Positions 17,733-25,421 of a stretch of 64,000 nt of DNA are shown here, piece after piece. The position numbers were made by a program, and so were the translations under genes. Position 1 is the first letter of the stretch, and the number at the start of each line of letters is the position of its first letter. Origin of the DNA: Paenibacillus_E qinlingensis (GTDB lineage Bacteria > Bacillota > Bacilli > Paenibacillales > NBRC-103111); NCBI RefSeq assembly GCF_028746185.1, contig NZ_JAQIVH010000041.1, forward strand, positions 306,011 through 370,010, given 5' to 3'. Below the pieces are notes generated by a model that made no database searches, was not told where the DNA came from, and worked only from the letters and a program-made list of their open reading frames with translations.

Positions 17733-19475
17733 TTGAAGACCAAGAACTATTTCGGCAAAAATCTTTTATTCTCGATGTTGAATTTGCTAGTCATCGGGGT
17801 AGTGCTTATTTCTATCAGCGCTTATTTTCAGAACCAAATTTTAACAGATACATTGAGACAGCAGACCCATAATATGACATCCGTATGGGCACAAGGTATA
17901 ACCTATAAAGACGTCCAAGGTGCACTAAATGATAAAAGCTATGAAGCAAGTGAGCAACAACGATTAACCAAGCAATTTGATAGTTACACTGCCTTCAATG
18001 CCAATGTAGCGCAAGCTTACATATTTGGGGTTGAGTTAGCGGATGGGAATAAAACATCGTTGATTTCGTTTCCAAGTCACGTTGTTACAGCTTTTAAAGA
18101 GGCAGGTCTGAACATTGGAGATATGTATGAGCAACCGAAAGGGATCGTCAAGGGTTTGAAAACCATGTTGAAAACTAAAACCGAGACCTTCACTTCTTAC
18201 TATAAAGATGATTACGGCACATGGGTCAGCGTTCTTTACCCCATTATTGACGATAGTGGCAATGTTGCAGCTTACTTTGGCGTGGATGTAGACGCTAAAG
18301 TGATTCCCGATGCTCAAAAATCGTTCCTCCTGAGTTCGATCATTCTACTCTTAATCGCCTTGGTGATTTGCAACGGGGCGCAATATTGGGTGGCAAGAAG
18401 AACGCTTATGCCGATCAACCAATTAATGCGCGGAATCGAACAAGCCTCTAAAGGAAAATTCAATTTCACATTGGAGGAAAACGGCGGTTTCGGCGAATTA
18501 AATCAAAAATTCAATATGATGCTTTCTAGTATTCGCGAAATATTATCAAGTATTAAACAAACAGCTTCAAGTGTATCCGAAGCTTCCAACGAACTGTTCA
18601 GCATCACTGAAGACAATCGTCACAGCATTGAGCTGATCACAACAGAAATCAGAGACATGAATACGCATGTCGACCAGCAAAAAAATTCTACAGAAGAATG
18701 CGGACGATCAGTTGAAGAAATTGCAGCTTCTTTGCAAGTTATTGCTCAAAACGCGACCGAAGTTGCCAATGCTTCTCATGCTATGAAAAATCTATCCGAA
18801 GAAGGCAATATGGCCGCTCAAACGATATCGGATCAAATGGGACGCATCAATACGAACTCGATTTCCACCGCAGGCACAATCAAGCTCCTTGAATCGAAAT
18901 CAGAAGAGATTGGTAGTATTCTCAACCTCATTAAGGACTTAACTGCTCAGACCAATCTACTTGCTTTAAACGCAAGTATTGAAGCTGCTCGAGCTGGCGA
19001 ACATGGCAGAGGGTTCGCAGTTGTAGCTGCTGAGGTTCGTAAGCTTGCCGATCAATCGAAAAATTCGACAAGCCAGATTGAAACGCTTGTTGCCGACATT
19101 CAATCAGAGACTCACAATACAGCTACATTCGTGACGCAAGGTACAAATGAAACCAAAAAAGGATTGGAAATTGCCAAAAGCACAGGAGAATCCTTTACAA
19201 ATATTTTGGATGCATCGCAGGTCGTATCGAATCAAGTTATAGATATTTCATCCGCTACACAAGAAATGTCTGCAAGTACAGAGCAAGTGACTGCCATGAT
19301 GGGTGAACTGGGAGGAATATCCAGAAAAACGGCGCACAGTACTAACAAAATCATGGAATCGGTTCTGACTCAGGAATCATCCTTACAAAGCATTTCAACT
19401 TTCGCCAGTAAGCTCTCAACGGTTGCTGAGGAATTGAGGGATATGGTAGGCAAGTTTGATATAGAGATGAAATAA
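17733..19475 (+). CDS. Transmembrane methyl-accepting chemotaxis protein under cyclic-di-GMP riboswitch control
   Basis: This 580-residue receptor starts at TTG with AAGGAG 10 nt upstream. The first membrane segment is at about 10-32, followed by an extracytoplasmic sensor region to about 195 (Cache-like, with VSVLYPIIDDSGNVAAYFG just before the second membrane segment at about 199-222). A HAMP domain and a full signalling domain follow, with the tip TNLLALNASIEAARAGEHG. The leader carries a class I cyclic-di-GMP riboswitch, so its production depends on the motile/sessile second messenger. The NRPS-like gene follows 84 nt later on the same strand. Confidence 0.92.
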   Translation: MKTKNYFGKNLLFSMLNLLVIGVVLISISAYFQNQILTDTLRQQTHNMTSVWAQGITYKDVQGALNDKSYEASEQQRLTKQFDSYTAFNANVAQAYIFGVELADGNKTSLISFPSHVVTAFKEAGLNIGDMYEQPKGIVKGLKTMLKTKTETFTSYYKDDYGTWVSVLYPIIDDSGNVAAYFGVDVDAKVIPDAQKSFLLSSIILLLIALVICNGAQYWVARRTLMPINQLMRGIEQASKGKFNFTLEENGGFGELNQKFNMMLSSIREILSSIKQTASSVSEASNELFSITEDNRHSIELITTEIRDMNTHVDQQKNSTEECGRSVEEIAASLQVIAQNATEVANASHAMKNLSEEGNMAAQTISDQMGRINTNSISTAGTIKLLESKSEEIGSILNLIKDLTAQTNLLALNASIEAARAGEHGRGFAVVAAEVRKLADQSKNSTSQIETLVADIQSETHNTATFVTQGTNETKKGLEIAKSTGESFTNILDASQVVSNQVIDISSATQEMSASTEQVTAMMGELGGISRKTAHSTNKIMESVLTQESSLQSISTFASKLSTVAEELRDMVGKFDIEMK

Positions 19476-19489
19476 ACGGTTAGGAATTC

Positions 19490-19522
19490 CGGATTACAAG
19501 GCGGTTGTCGCCCTGTAATCCG
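19490..19522 (+). terminator. Strong hairpin between chemoreceptor and NRPS-like gene (partial terminator or attenuator)
   Basis: The arms CGGATTACAAGGCG and CGCCCTGTAATCCG pair with one mismatch around GTTGT. The T-run after it is poor (TTCT). Only 37 nt remain before the next ATG, too little for a separate promoter, so some read-through is needed to express the NRPS-like gene. Confidence 0.5.
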
Positions 19523-19559
19523 TTCTAATAAGATATCTCATGTATAGAGGAGAGAGACC

Positions 19560-22500
19560 ATGCTGAATCTCGTCAAAAAAAAACCGTCCATCTACAGTGA
19601 AATCAACCATACGGACGAAGCCTATCCAGAAACGGAAACGATATCTTCCATCTTTCGGCGCGTAGCAACGATGTATGCAAATAAAGCAGCAATCTCTCAT
19701 GGTGACATTGAAATTCTTTACGCCGATTTGTTCACAAAAAGCTCTCAAGTTGCTAACGCATTGACCAATGAGGGCTGCCGTAAAGGCGATTTTGTTGGTA
19801 TTTATATGGAACGCAGCCCCGAAACCGTTATTTCCATTCTTGGGGTATTGCGTATGGGCGGTATTTATGTCCCTATTGACCCGGAGCATCCTATTGAACG
19901 CAATCGGTATATTGTACAAAACGCTAGTTGCAAACAATTGATCATCAAGAAGAGCCACTTTGAAACCGCTTCAGAGTTATGTCTTGCCTTAGGTGTCGAT
20001 ACCCCGATTTCAATAGAAACCTGTTTTTCGAACGGCGAAACCAGCTTCGAGGATGCGAACATCACACCGGACGATTTGGCTTATGTGATTTACACATCCG
20101 GCTCCACCGGCAATCCCAAAGGTACGCTGATTGCTCACAGAGGTGTTGTGAATCTTTCGAATACGTTTACCAACAAATTGGAGATTTCAAGCGCAGACGT
20201 GCTCACTCAGTTTTCTACATTTAGTTTTGACGCCTCCATTTTAGATACGTTCAACTGCTTGCTCAACGGTGCAACGCTTGCTATTTTAACTAAGGAAGAG
20301 CAATTGATGCCCGATCTTTTTTCGTCACTTCTTGAAAGAAAAAAAATTACTATCATTGGTTGTATTCCCACATCTGTTTTTAATCGGCTATCTGAAACAA
20401 CAATTTCTAACCCCAAATCTATGTGGCAGACTGTAAGAAACATTACTGTAGGCGGGGAAGCACTGCTCTCCGACCATGTACGTAAGTTCCAAGACAAGTT
20501 TGGCATGGATACCGTCATTTTCAACGCTTATGGACCAACAGAGTGCACGGTAGTTACAACGACCTTCCAGATAACTGACTATTGGAACAGTAAATCGATA
20601 ACGGTCCCTATCGGATCCCCTATCGGCAATTACAAGATTTATGTAGTTAAAGCTGATGGGACGCTTGCGGAAGTCGGCGAAGAAGGAGAGCTTTTCATTG
20701 AAACCTTTGCCCTCGCCAAAGGATATTTGAATCTCCCTGACAAAACGAACGAAGTTTTCATTCCTAACCCGTTCAGCAGCGCTCCTAACTCCAAGGTTTA
20801 TAAATCGGGTGATATCGTCAAAGTGCTATCAGATGGCAATCTCGAATTTCAATACCGTAAAGACGGGCAATTAAAACTACGTGGCTTCCGTATTGAAATT
20901 GGCGAAATTGAGAACTCTTTGTCCAAGCACCCTTCCGTTCTCGATGCAGCCGTAGTCGCTGTCCAAGAGAACAATACGGTAAAGCATCTTTCTTGTTTTT
21001 ACTCTACCAAGTCGCTTATATCCAGCACTGAGCTGCGTGAGCATTTAAAATCATACGTCCCCTATTATATGATTCCTAGCTTTTTTTATTGCCTACAGGA
21101 AATACCACTATCGCCAACAGGCAAAGTAGACAGGAAAAAGCTACTCACCATGGATAACATCAATCTTGCAGAGACGAATACACCATATGAAGAGCCCACT
21201 AGTGAATTAGAGCATGACATTGCATCGGTTTGGGCTAAAACTCTAGGACTTGCGCAAGTCGGTCGCAACGAAAGTTTCTTCGAGATTGGTGGAGACTCTC
21301 TAGGTGTTATGGCGGTTTTATCAAGTTTAAAATATGATTACCTCAACTTGCGGATGAATGATTTGTATGAACATCCAACCGTGAAAGATTTGGCTGCATA
21401 TATGTCTACTTTATCCAGTAATACTGACGAAGTTGAAGAACCGACTTTCGCTGAGTACAGGACACTGAGGGAGCTGCCAATACTTCCAAAAGTGCATATT
21501 AAGGGACAAGATGGTTTAGGTTTGGACATTTTTCTAACCGGGGCAACTGGATATTTGGGTTCACATTTGATATATGAGCTGTTGACAACCACTGATGCCA
21601 ACCTCCACCTGCTGGTTCGCCCCAAATTGGGTCATAACGGGATTGCACGGGTATGGGAAACCTTGGACTCCTATTGGGGGCAAACTTTTTTTGCCAAGTA
21701 TACCAATAGAATTTTCGTACTCGAGGGTGATTTGGCGAATGCTGACTTAGGCTTGGGCGCCGAGGACCGTAAGTTTGTTTCTACTAAAATCACTTCAATT
21801 ATTCATGCTGGTGCGGATGTTAGACATTTTGGCAGTATAGATGATTTTCATGCAACCAATGTGATAGGCACTCAAAACCTGCTGAAATTGGTATACGATA
21901 GGCCGACTGTCCCCTTCCACTTCATTTCTACAATAGGAATACCGGAAGATATGGCATCATCCGGAAATTGGGAATCGGTATCGCAAAATTCTCAGGATTT
22001 TTATAACGTAGAATTGGAAAATGTATATACAAACAGTAAGCTTTTAGCAGAAAAATCTGTCGTTGAAGCCATTATGGCAGGACTGCCATGTTCGATATAT
22101 CGAGCAGGCAATTTGTCATGCCACAGTGTGACCGGCCGCTTTCAAAAAAATATACATGAAAACTATTTCTATCGGATGATCAAGGCATTCTTGCTTCTAG
22201 GTAAAGCGCCCATCGTAGACGCATATATGGATATCTCCCCCATAGACTTTGCAAGCAGCTTTATGGTTTCCTTAATGAAGCAGCGGACATTCGGTGAAAT
22301 CTACCACATTTGCAATCCGGTTCAAGTACATTATGATGCATTTATTGAAGCGCTGAGAGAACTAGGATATGCTATTGACTTATTACCGCAGAAAGAGTTT
22401 GAAAGATGGGTCATCAAAGTAGGCAACAACATCAGTACGGAAGCCGTTCAATTAGCCATTCCACTATTGGAAGGCGACGGAGTTAGATCTTCACCGTACC

Positions 22501-22616
22501 TTTATAGCTGCGAGAACTCCATTCAGAATGCTAGTTCCTTAACTCCCTTGCCAAGCTTTAGAGCATTAGTAGCCGTATTGGTCGAACATGCAGTCGATCG
22601 TGGATATTTCCCCTAA
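19560..22616 (+). CDS. NRPS-like enzyme, adenylation - carrier protein - thioester reductase (A-T-R)
   Basis: The 1018-residue enzyme has one module. The adenylation domain (1 to about 520) shows YTSGSTGNPKG (A3), NAYGPTE (A5), GQLKLRGFRIEIGEIE (A8) and SPTGKVDRKKL (A10). The carrier domain (about 545-615) has the phosphopantetheine Ser in IGGDSLG near residue 580. The reductase domain (about 650-1018) has the NADPH site TGATGYLG and the YTNSK catalytic pair. It should activate an amino acid and release it as an aldehyde or alcohol. The pocket Asp that holds the alpha-amino group is present (FSFDAS), so an alpha-amino acid is likely. There is no condensation domain. GAGGAG lies 7 nt before the ATG. 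It probably shares the riboswitch-controlled transcript. Confidence 0.92.
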   Translation: MLNLVKKKPSIYSEINHTDEAYPETETISSIFRRVATMYANKAAISHGDIEILYADLFTKSSQVANALTNEGCRKGDFVGIYMERSPETVISILGVLRMGGIYVPIDPEHPIERNRYIVQNASCKQLIIKKSHFETASELCLALGVDTPISIETCFSNGETSFEDANITPDDLAYVIYTSGSTGNPKGTLIAHRGVVNLSNTFTNKLEISSADVLTQFSTFSFDASILDTFNCLLNGATLAILTKEEQLMPDLFSSLLERKKITIIGCIPTSVFNRLSETTISNPKSMWQTVRNITVGGEALLSDHVRKFQDKFGMDTVIFNAYGPTECTVVTTTFQITDYWNSKSITVPIGSPIGNYKIYVVKADGTLAEVGEEGELFIETFALAKGYLNLPDKTNEVFIPNPFSSAPNSKVYKSGDIVKVLSDGNLEFQYRKDGQLKLRGFRIEIGEIENSLSKHPSVLDAAVVAVQENNTVKHLSCFYSTKSLISSTELREHLKSYVPYYMIPSFFYCLQEIPLSPTGKVDRKKLLTMDNINLAETNTPYEEPTSELEHDIASVWAKTLGLAQVGRNESFFEIGGDSLGVMAVLSSLKYDYLNLRMNDLYEHPTVKDLAAYMSTLSSNTDEVEEPTFAEYRTLRELPILPKVHIKGQDGLGLDIFLTGATGYLGSHLIYELLTTTDANLHLLVRPKLGHNGIARVWETLDSYWGQTFFAKYTNRIFVLEGDLANADLGLGAEDRKFVSTKITSIIHAGADVRHFGSIDDFHATNVIGTQNLLKLVYDRPTVPFHFISTIGIPEDMASSGNWESVSQNSQDFYNVELENVYTNSKLLAEKSVVEAIMAGLPCSIYRAGNLSCHSVTGRFQKNIHENYFYRMIKAFLLLGKAPIVDAYMDISPIDFASSFMVSLMKQRTFGEIYHICNPVQVHYDAFIEALRELGYAIDLLPQKEFERWVIKVGNNISTEAVQLAIPLLEGDGVRSSPYLYSCENSIQNASSLTPLPSFRALVAVLVEHAVDRGYFP

Positions 22617-22738
22617 CCGTAGAACCTAACATCAGAAGGCCTCTAGTGCTTGAAATAAGTAAAACAATATTTATCATGAAATTAAAACATTGTTAAAGAC
22701 CTCCTACCGAATATCTGATAGAGAAGTTAAACGTTATT

Positions 22739-22776
22739 AGGGGCATAAAAATTTTCAATTTGGCCTGCCCCTTTAA
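22739..22776 (+). terminator. Weak hairpin after the NRPS-like gene
   Basis: AGGGGCA and TGCCCCT can pair across about 20 nt and are followed by TTTAA. The T-run is short, so this is a weak terminator candidate about 120 nt past the stop. Confidence 0.35.
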
Positions 22777-22788
22777 CCAAGCACTCTC

Positions 22789-23090
22789 TTACAACTGCCC
22801 ATCCCGAAAATGTACCACCTATTTCGCCTTCTCCGTAACCTGCTGATCATTGGTAATCACAATAATCGTCAGTCTTTGCTCATTCAACCTTCTGATAATA
22901 TCCATTATTTCCGCGCCCGTCTTCGAATCCAGTGCTCCCGTTGGCTCATCCGCCAAAATAATCGGCGGTCGCAGCCAACGTCCGTGCATTTGCCACACGT
23001 TGCTGCTACCCACCTGACAGCTCCGACGCCAGCGATCCAGTAAATCAACCGCTTCCAGCGCTTGTAGCACCAGTGGTTCTCGCTGCTTCC
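22789..23090 (-). pseudogene. ABC transporter ATPase fragment (MacB/LolD-type export ATPase)
   Basis: The minus strand reads LQALEAVDLLDRWR, then a signature motif broken by a TAG (SGG-stop-QQRVANARTLAA, TAG at 23006-23008). After a frameshift come ILADEPTGALDSKTG (Walker B and D-loop) and ITNDQQVTEKAK, a second TAG (22819-22821) and VVHFRDGQL before TAA. This is the C-terminal half of a macrolide/lipoprotein-exporter-type ATPase. The N-terminal half with Walker A is absent. A sigma-factor relic is joined directly to its upstream end. Confidence 0.85.
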
Positions 23091-23440
23091 TCGAAAATTT
23101 CCAAATTTCGATAAATTTTTGACTTCTCGATGCTCATCTGCACAGCATCTACCACATTGTCCGCCTAGCTGCCGAGGATGTTGATGAGTGTAATCTCGTT
23201 CCCTTCTTTATCCGTTCCGATGGGATCATCATGCAGTGATACTTCTTTGCGTGATTTCTACGAGGAACGCAGATGCATCAGAATCTCATTCTCAATACAA
23301 CGCGCTGCAAAAGTCGACAGATTCGTGCCCTTATTCAGTGAGAAATTTTCAATCACTTTGATCAGTCCTATTGTGACAATTGAGATCAAATCTTCCAAAT
23401 CTTTGGCAGTCTCTTCGAAGTTGACTTATTCTAATGTATA
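23086..23440 (-). pseudogene. Sporulation sigma factor fragment (SigK-like)
   Basis: The minus strand reads the core of a sporulation sigma factor: DLEDLISIVTIGLIKVIENF, FAARCIENEILMHLRSS, stop, KSRKEVSLHDD, PIGTDKEGNEITLINILGS, stop, ADNVVDAVQMSIEKSKIYRNL. The wording matches SigK better than SigE. TAG codons lie at 23258-23260 and 23165-23167. Region 4 is missing, because the sequence runs straight into the ABC ATPase fragment. An intact sigK is presumably elsewhere in the genome. Confidence 0.85.
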
Positions 23441-23630
23441 AATGGAGTAGCCGAAAGTAGACTCTTCCCTTCCAGCATCCATTTCTCAATAAATTCCAAA
23501 TTCAACTAACCTCATCGTCCTGTTTCTTCTTCTCTTCTGCAATAGCTACTTTGAAATTAAAAGTAGCATTATTAAATGGATTTACAGTGTGTGGTCTAGC
23601 AGAGAGATGGATTCCTTCAAAAGTATCCAA

Positions 23631-23933
23631 TTAAATATTAACTTTGAATATTTTCTCAGCATCGGGAACACCAGATAAGATAATTGGATTTTTTATCGTA
23701 TTTGCTAATCCCTTTATCCAATCAGCAACTTTTTGAAGTACACATTTTGTATCGCTATCAAGGAGATGATTAAATTCATCTAAAATGAGTAGTTCAACGC
23801 CCTTGCTTTCAATGTAGTCAACTATTCTAACTCTCTTTGTTTTCTCCGTCCCTTTATCGAAGAACAGATCCCCCAAAATTTTCGAAGCAATATCTTTTTG
23901 CCTTGCGCTTGAAGGAAGTTCAACTAAAAGCTT
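23631..23933 (-). pseudogene. TniB/TnsC-like transposition ATPase fragment
   Basis: The fragment starts inside the protein (LLVELPSSARQKDIASKILG), contains the Walker B region VELLILDEFNHLLDSD and the sensor region NPIILSGVPDAEKIF, then stops at 23631. The N-terminal Walker A part and the C-terminus are missing. TniB/TnsC proteins are AAA+ ATPases that direct Tn7-like transposases. It lies downstream of the tniQ relic with a few nucleotides of overlap, the reverse of the usual tniA-tniB-tniQ order, which points to deletion or rearrangement. Confidence 0.78.
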
Positions 23934-25080
23934 TCATCATTTTCATCAAGAATTCTCGATTTTCCACTGAATTTATATAGTAAATCATTTACACTGTTTT
24001 CTTCAATTACCCATTTATTGTTGCCATTGATATCTGGACCTCTAACAATACTTACTAAATTAGATTTTATCAAAGCCGTCACTTTATCTTCACCAATACC
24101 TAGTATCTCACAGACTTCATCACGTACAAGACATTGATTTTGCACTCTTTTTTCTTGGATAAGTTCTGGTTATTATATTTTTCAGGAAATAAAAATCTTC
24201 TTAATGTGACGCTCTGATTATCAACTAATTTCATTTTCAGCTTTCCATTCGTCATTCTTTGAGGCTCATTAATTAATTTATCAATAAAAAACGGTATTCT
24301 GGTGATAGAAATTTATCTATCACCGCCGAGTGAAAATTCCCAAAAAGTTGATGTATGCCATTATAGCTCTTATTTTTAGAAGATTTAGATATAAGAGCTA
24401 ATTCATCCAAGAATTCATGAAAACCACTTGGAAAATTACTGAAGATTTGGTATGTTCTAAGAACAATTTCATTCCGTTGATTCCTTAGATTTGATTTATT
24501 TATCTGATTGAACTCTAACAAATAGAGAGGATTGTTTCTTGCAACTTTAAACGGACTTTAAACAAATAATTTTTGATGAATTAATCTACTGAACTCAATC
24601 TCCTGTTCGGCACTCTTAATTTGGGGGACTGTTTTGATAATTAAAACCACATTTACAAACATTGAATTTATTTGAATATGGAGAAATGTCTTTGTTACAA
24701 CTTGGACACACTTCAATATGTCTAATACAGTGATTAGGACAAGTTGCAAGTAAATTAATGTGCCACATTTTCCTTATCCAACCTTCTTCTATACAAAGCT
24801 GACAAACTTTAGTTTTATAAGTTCCGATACCATAATGAATTATTGTATTTCGAACAATTGGATCGCACATTTGTAAGTCAGGTATAAATGTTAACGATAA
24901 TAGTGTCTCAACTTCCAAACTTAATAGATCTGACAATAGTGAAAGATCCGCTTCTTGGTAATGAATTTCAGTTGGCTTTTTGTATGATTTCAGTTTAACT
25001 ATATCGTAAATCCACATTACTTCGCCTAGTTTTTTATTTTCACTAACCCAATGAAATGATGCCTTTAAGACTTTCATCAT
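23924..25080 (-). pseudogene. TniQ/TnsD-like target-selection protein, broken
   Basis: The first 150 codons contain the zinc-binding pattern of TniQ (VCQLCIEEGW, ATCPNHCIRH, CPSCNKDI, CKCGFNY). The frame then breaks near 24620, continues to a TAA near 24558, resumes with LLEFNQINKSNLRNQRNE, breaks again in a T-run near 24295 and once more near 24155. A helix-turn-helix-like C-terminus ends at 23924. N-terminal residues typical of the family are also missing. TniQ picks the target site in Tn7-like elements, so this is the corpse of such a transposon. No end repeats were found. Confidence 0.78.
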
Positions 25081-25389
25081 ATTCGAGTATTGCTTTTCTA
25101 TTTAATATTTTTTTCAATTGTTATCTACTTCCTTTTATTTTTAAAAATACTAAAAGCATTAACTACGTCTGATGATAATAAGAATCGGCTTACTTTGTGC
25201 TTATTTATACATCTAATAGTTCTGATAACTTTTTGTTTAAACATTGTGAAGAACAAAAGCCTCCTCATTAATTAAATGATCTACACTGTATATTTATGCA
25301 TTTCATTGTATGACGCATTGTTTGAAACAAAAACTACAACAATTTTCGAAACATATTTACAGTTAATTATGAAATAAAAAAAATATTAT
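25081..25389. other. AT-rich spacer between transposon relic and nrdJ terminator
   Basis: A plus-strand hydrophobic frame (25090-25275) starts at TTG without a ribosome site and is probably chance in AT-rich DNA. Nothing else is evident. Confidence 0.4.
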
Positions 25390-25419
25390 AAAAAATCCAG
25401 GGCCCCGCCCTGGATTTTT
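25390..25419 (-). terminator. Intrinsic terminator of nrdJ
   Basis: AAAAATCCAGGGC and GCCCTGGATTTTT form a near-perfect stem with a 3-nt loop. On the minus strand it sits immediately after the nrdJ stop. Confidence 0.9.
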
Positions 25420-25421
25420 CA

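Noticed and set aside
15574..23425. Functional reassignment of TAG
   Set aside because: The TAG-only pattern in relics is striking, but the same relics contain frameshifts and missing ends, and apparently normal genes such as the soluble chemoreceptor end at TAG.
25090..25275. Hydrophobic 61-codon frame
   Set aside because: It starts at TTG without a ribosome site in very AT-rich DNA, where Phe/Leu/Ile-rich frames arise by chance.
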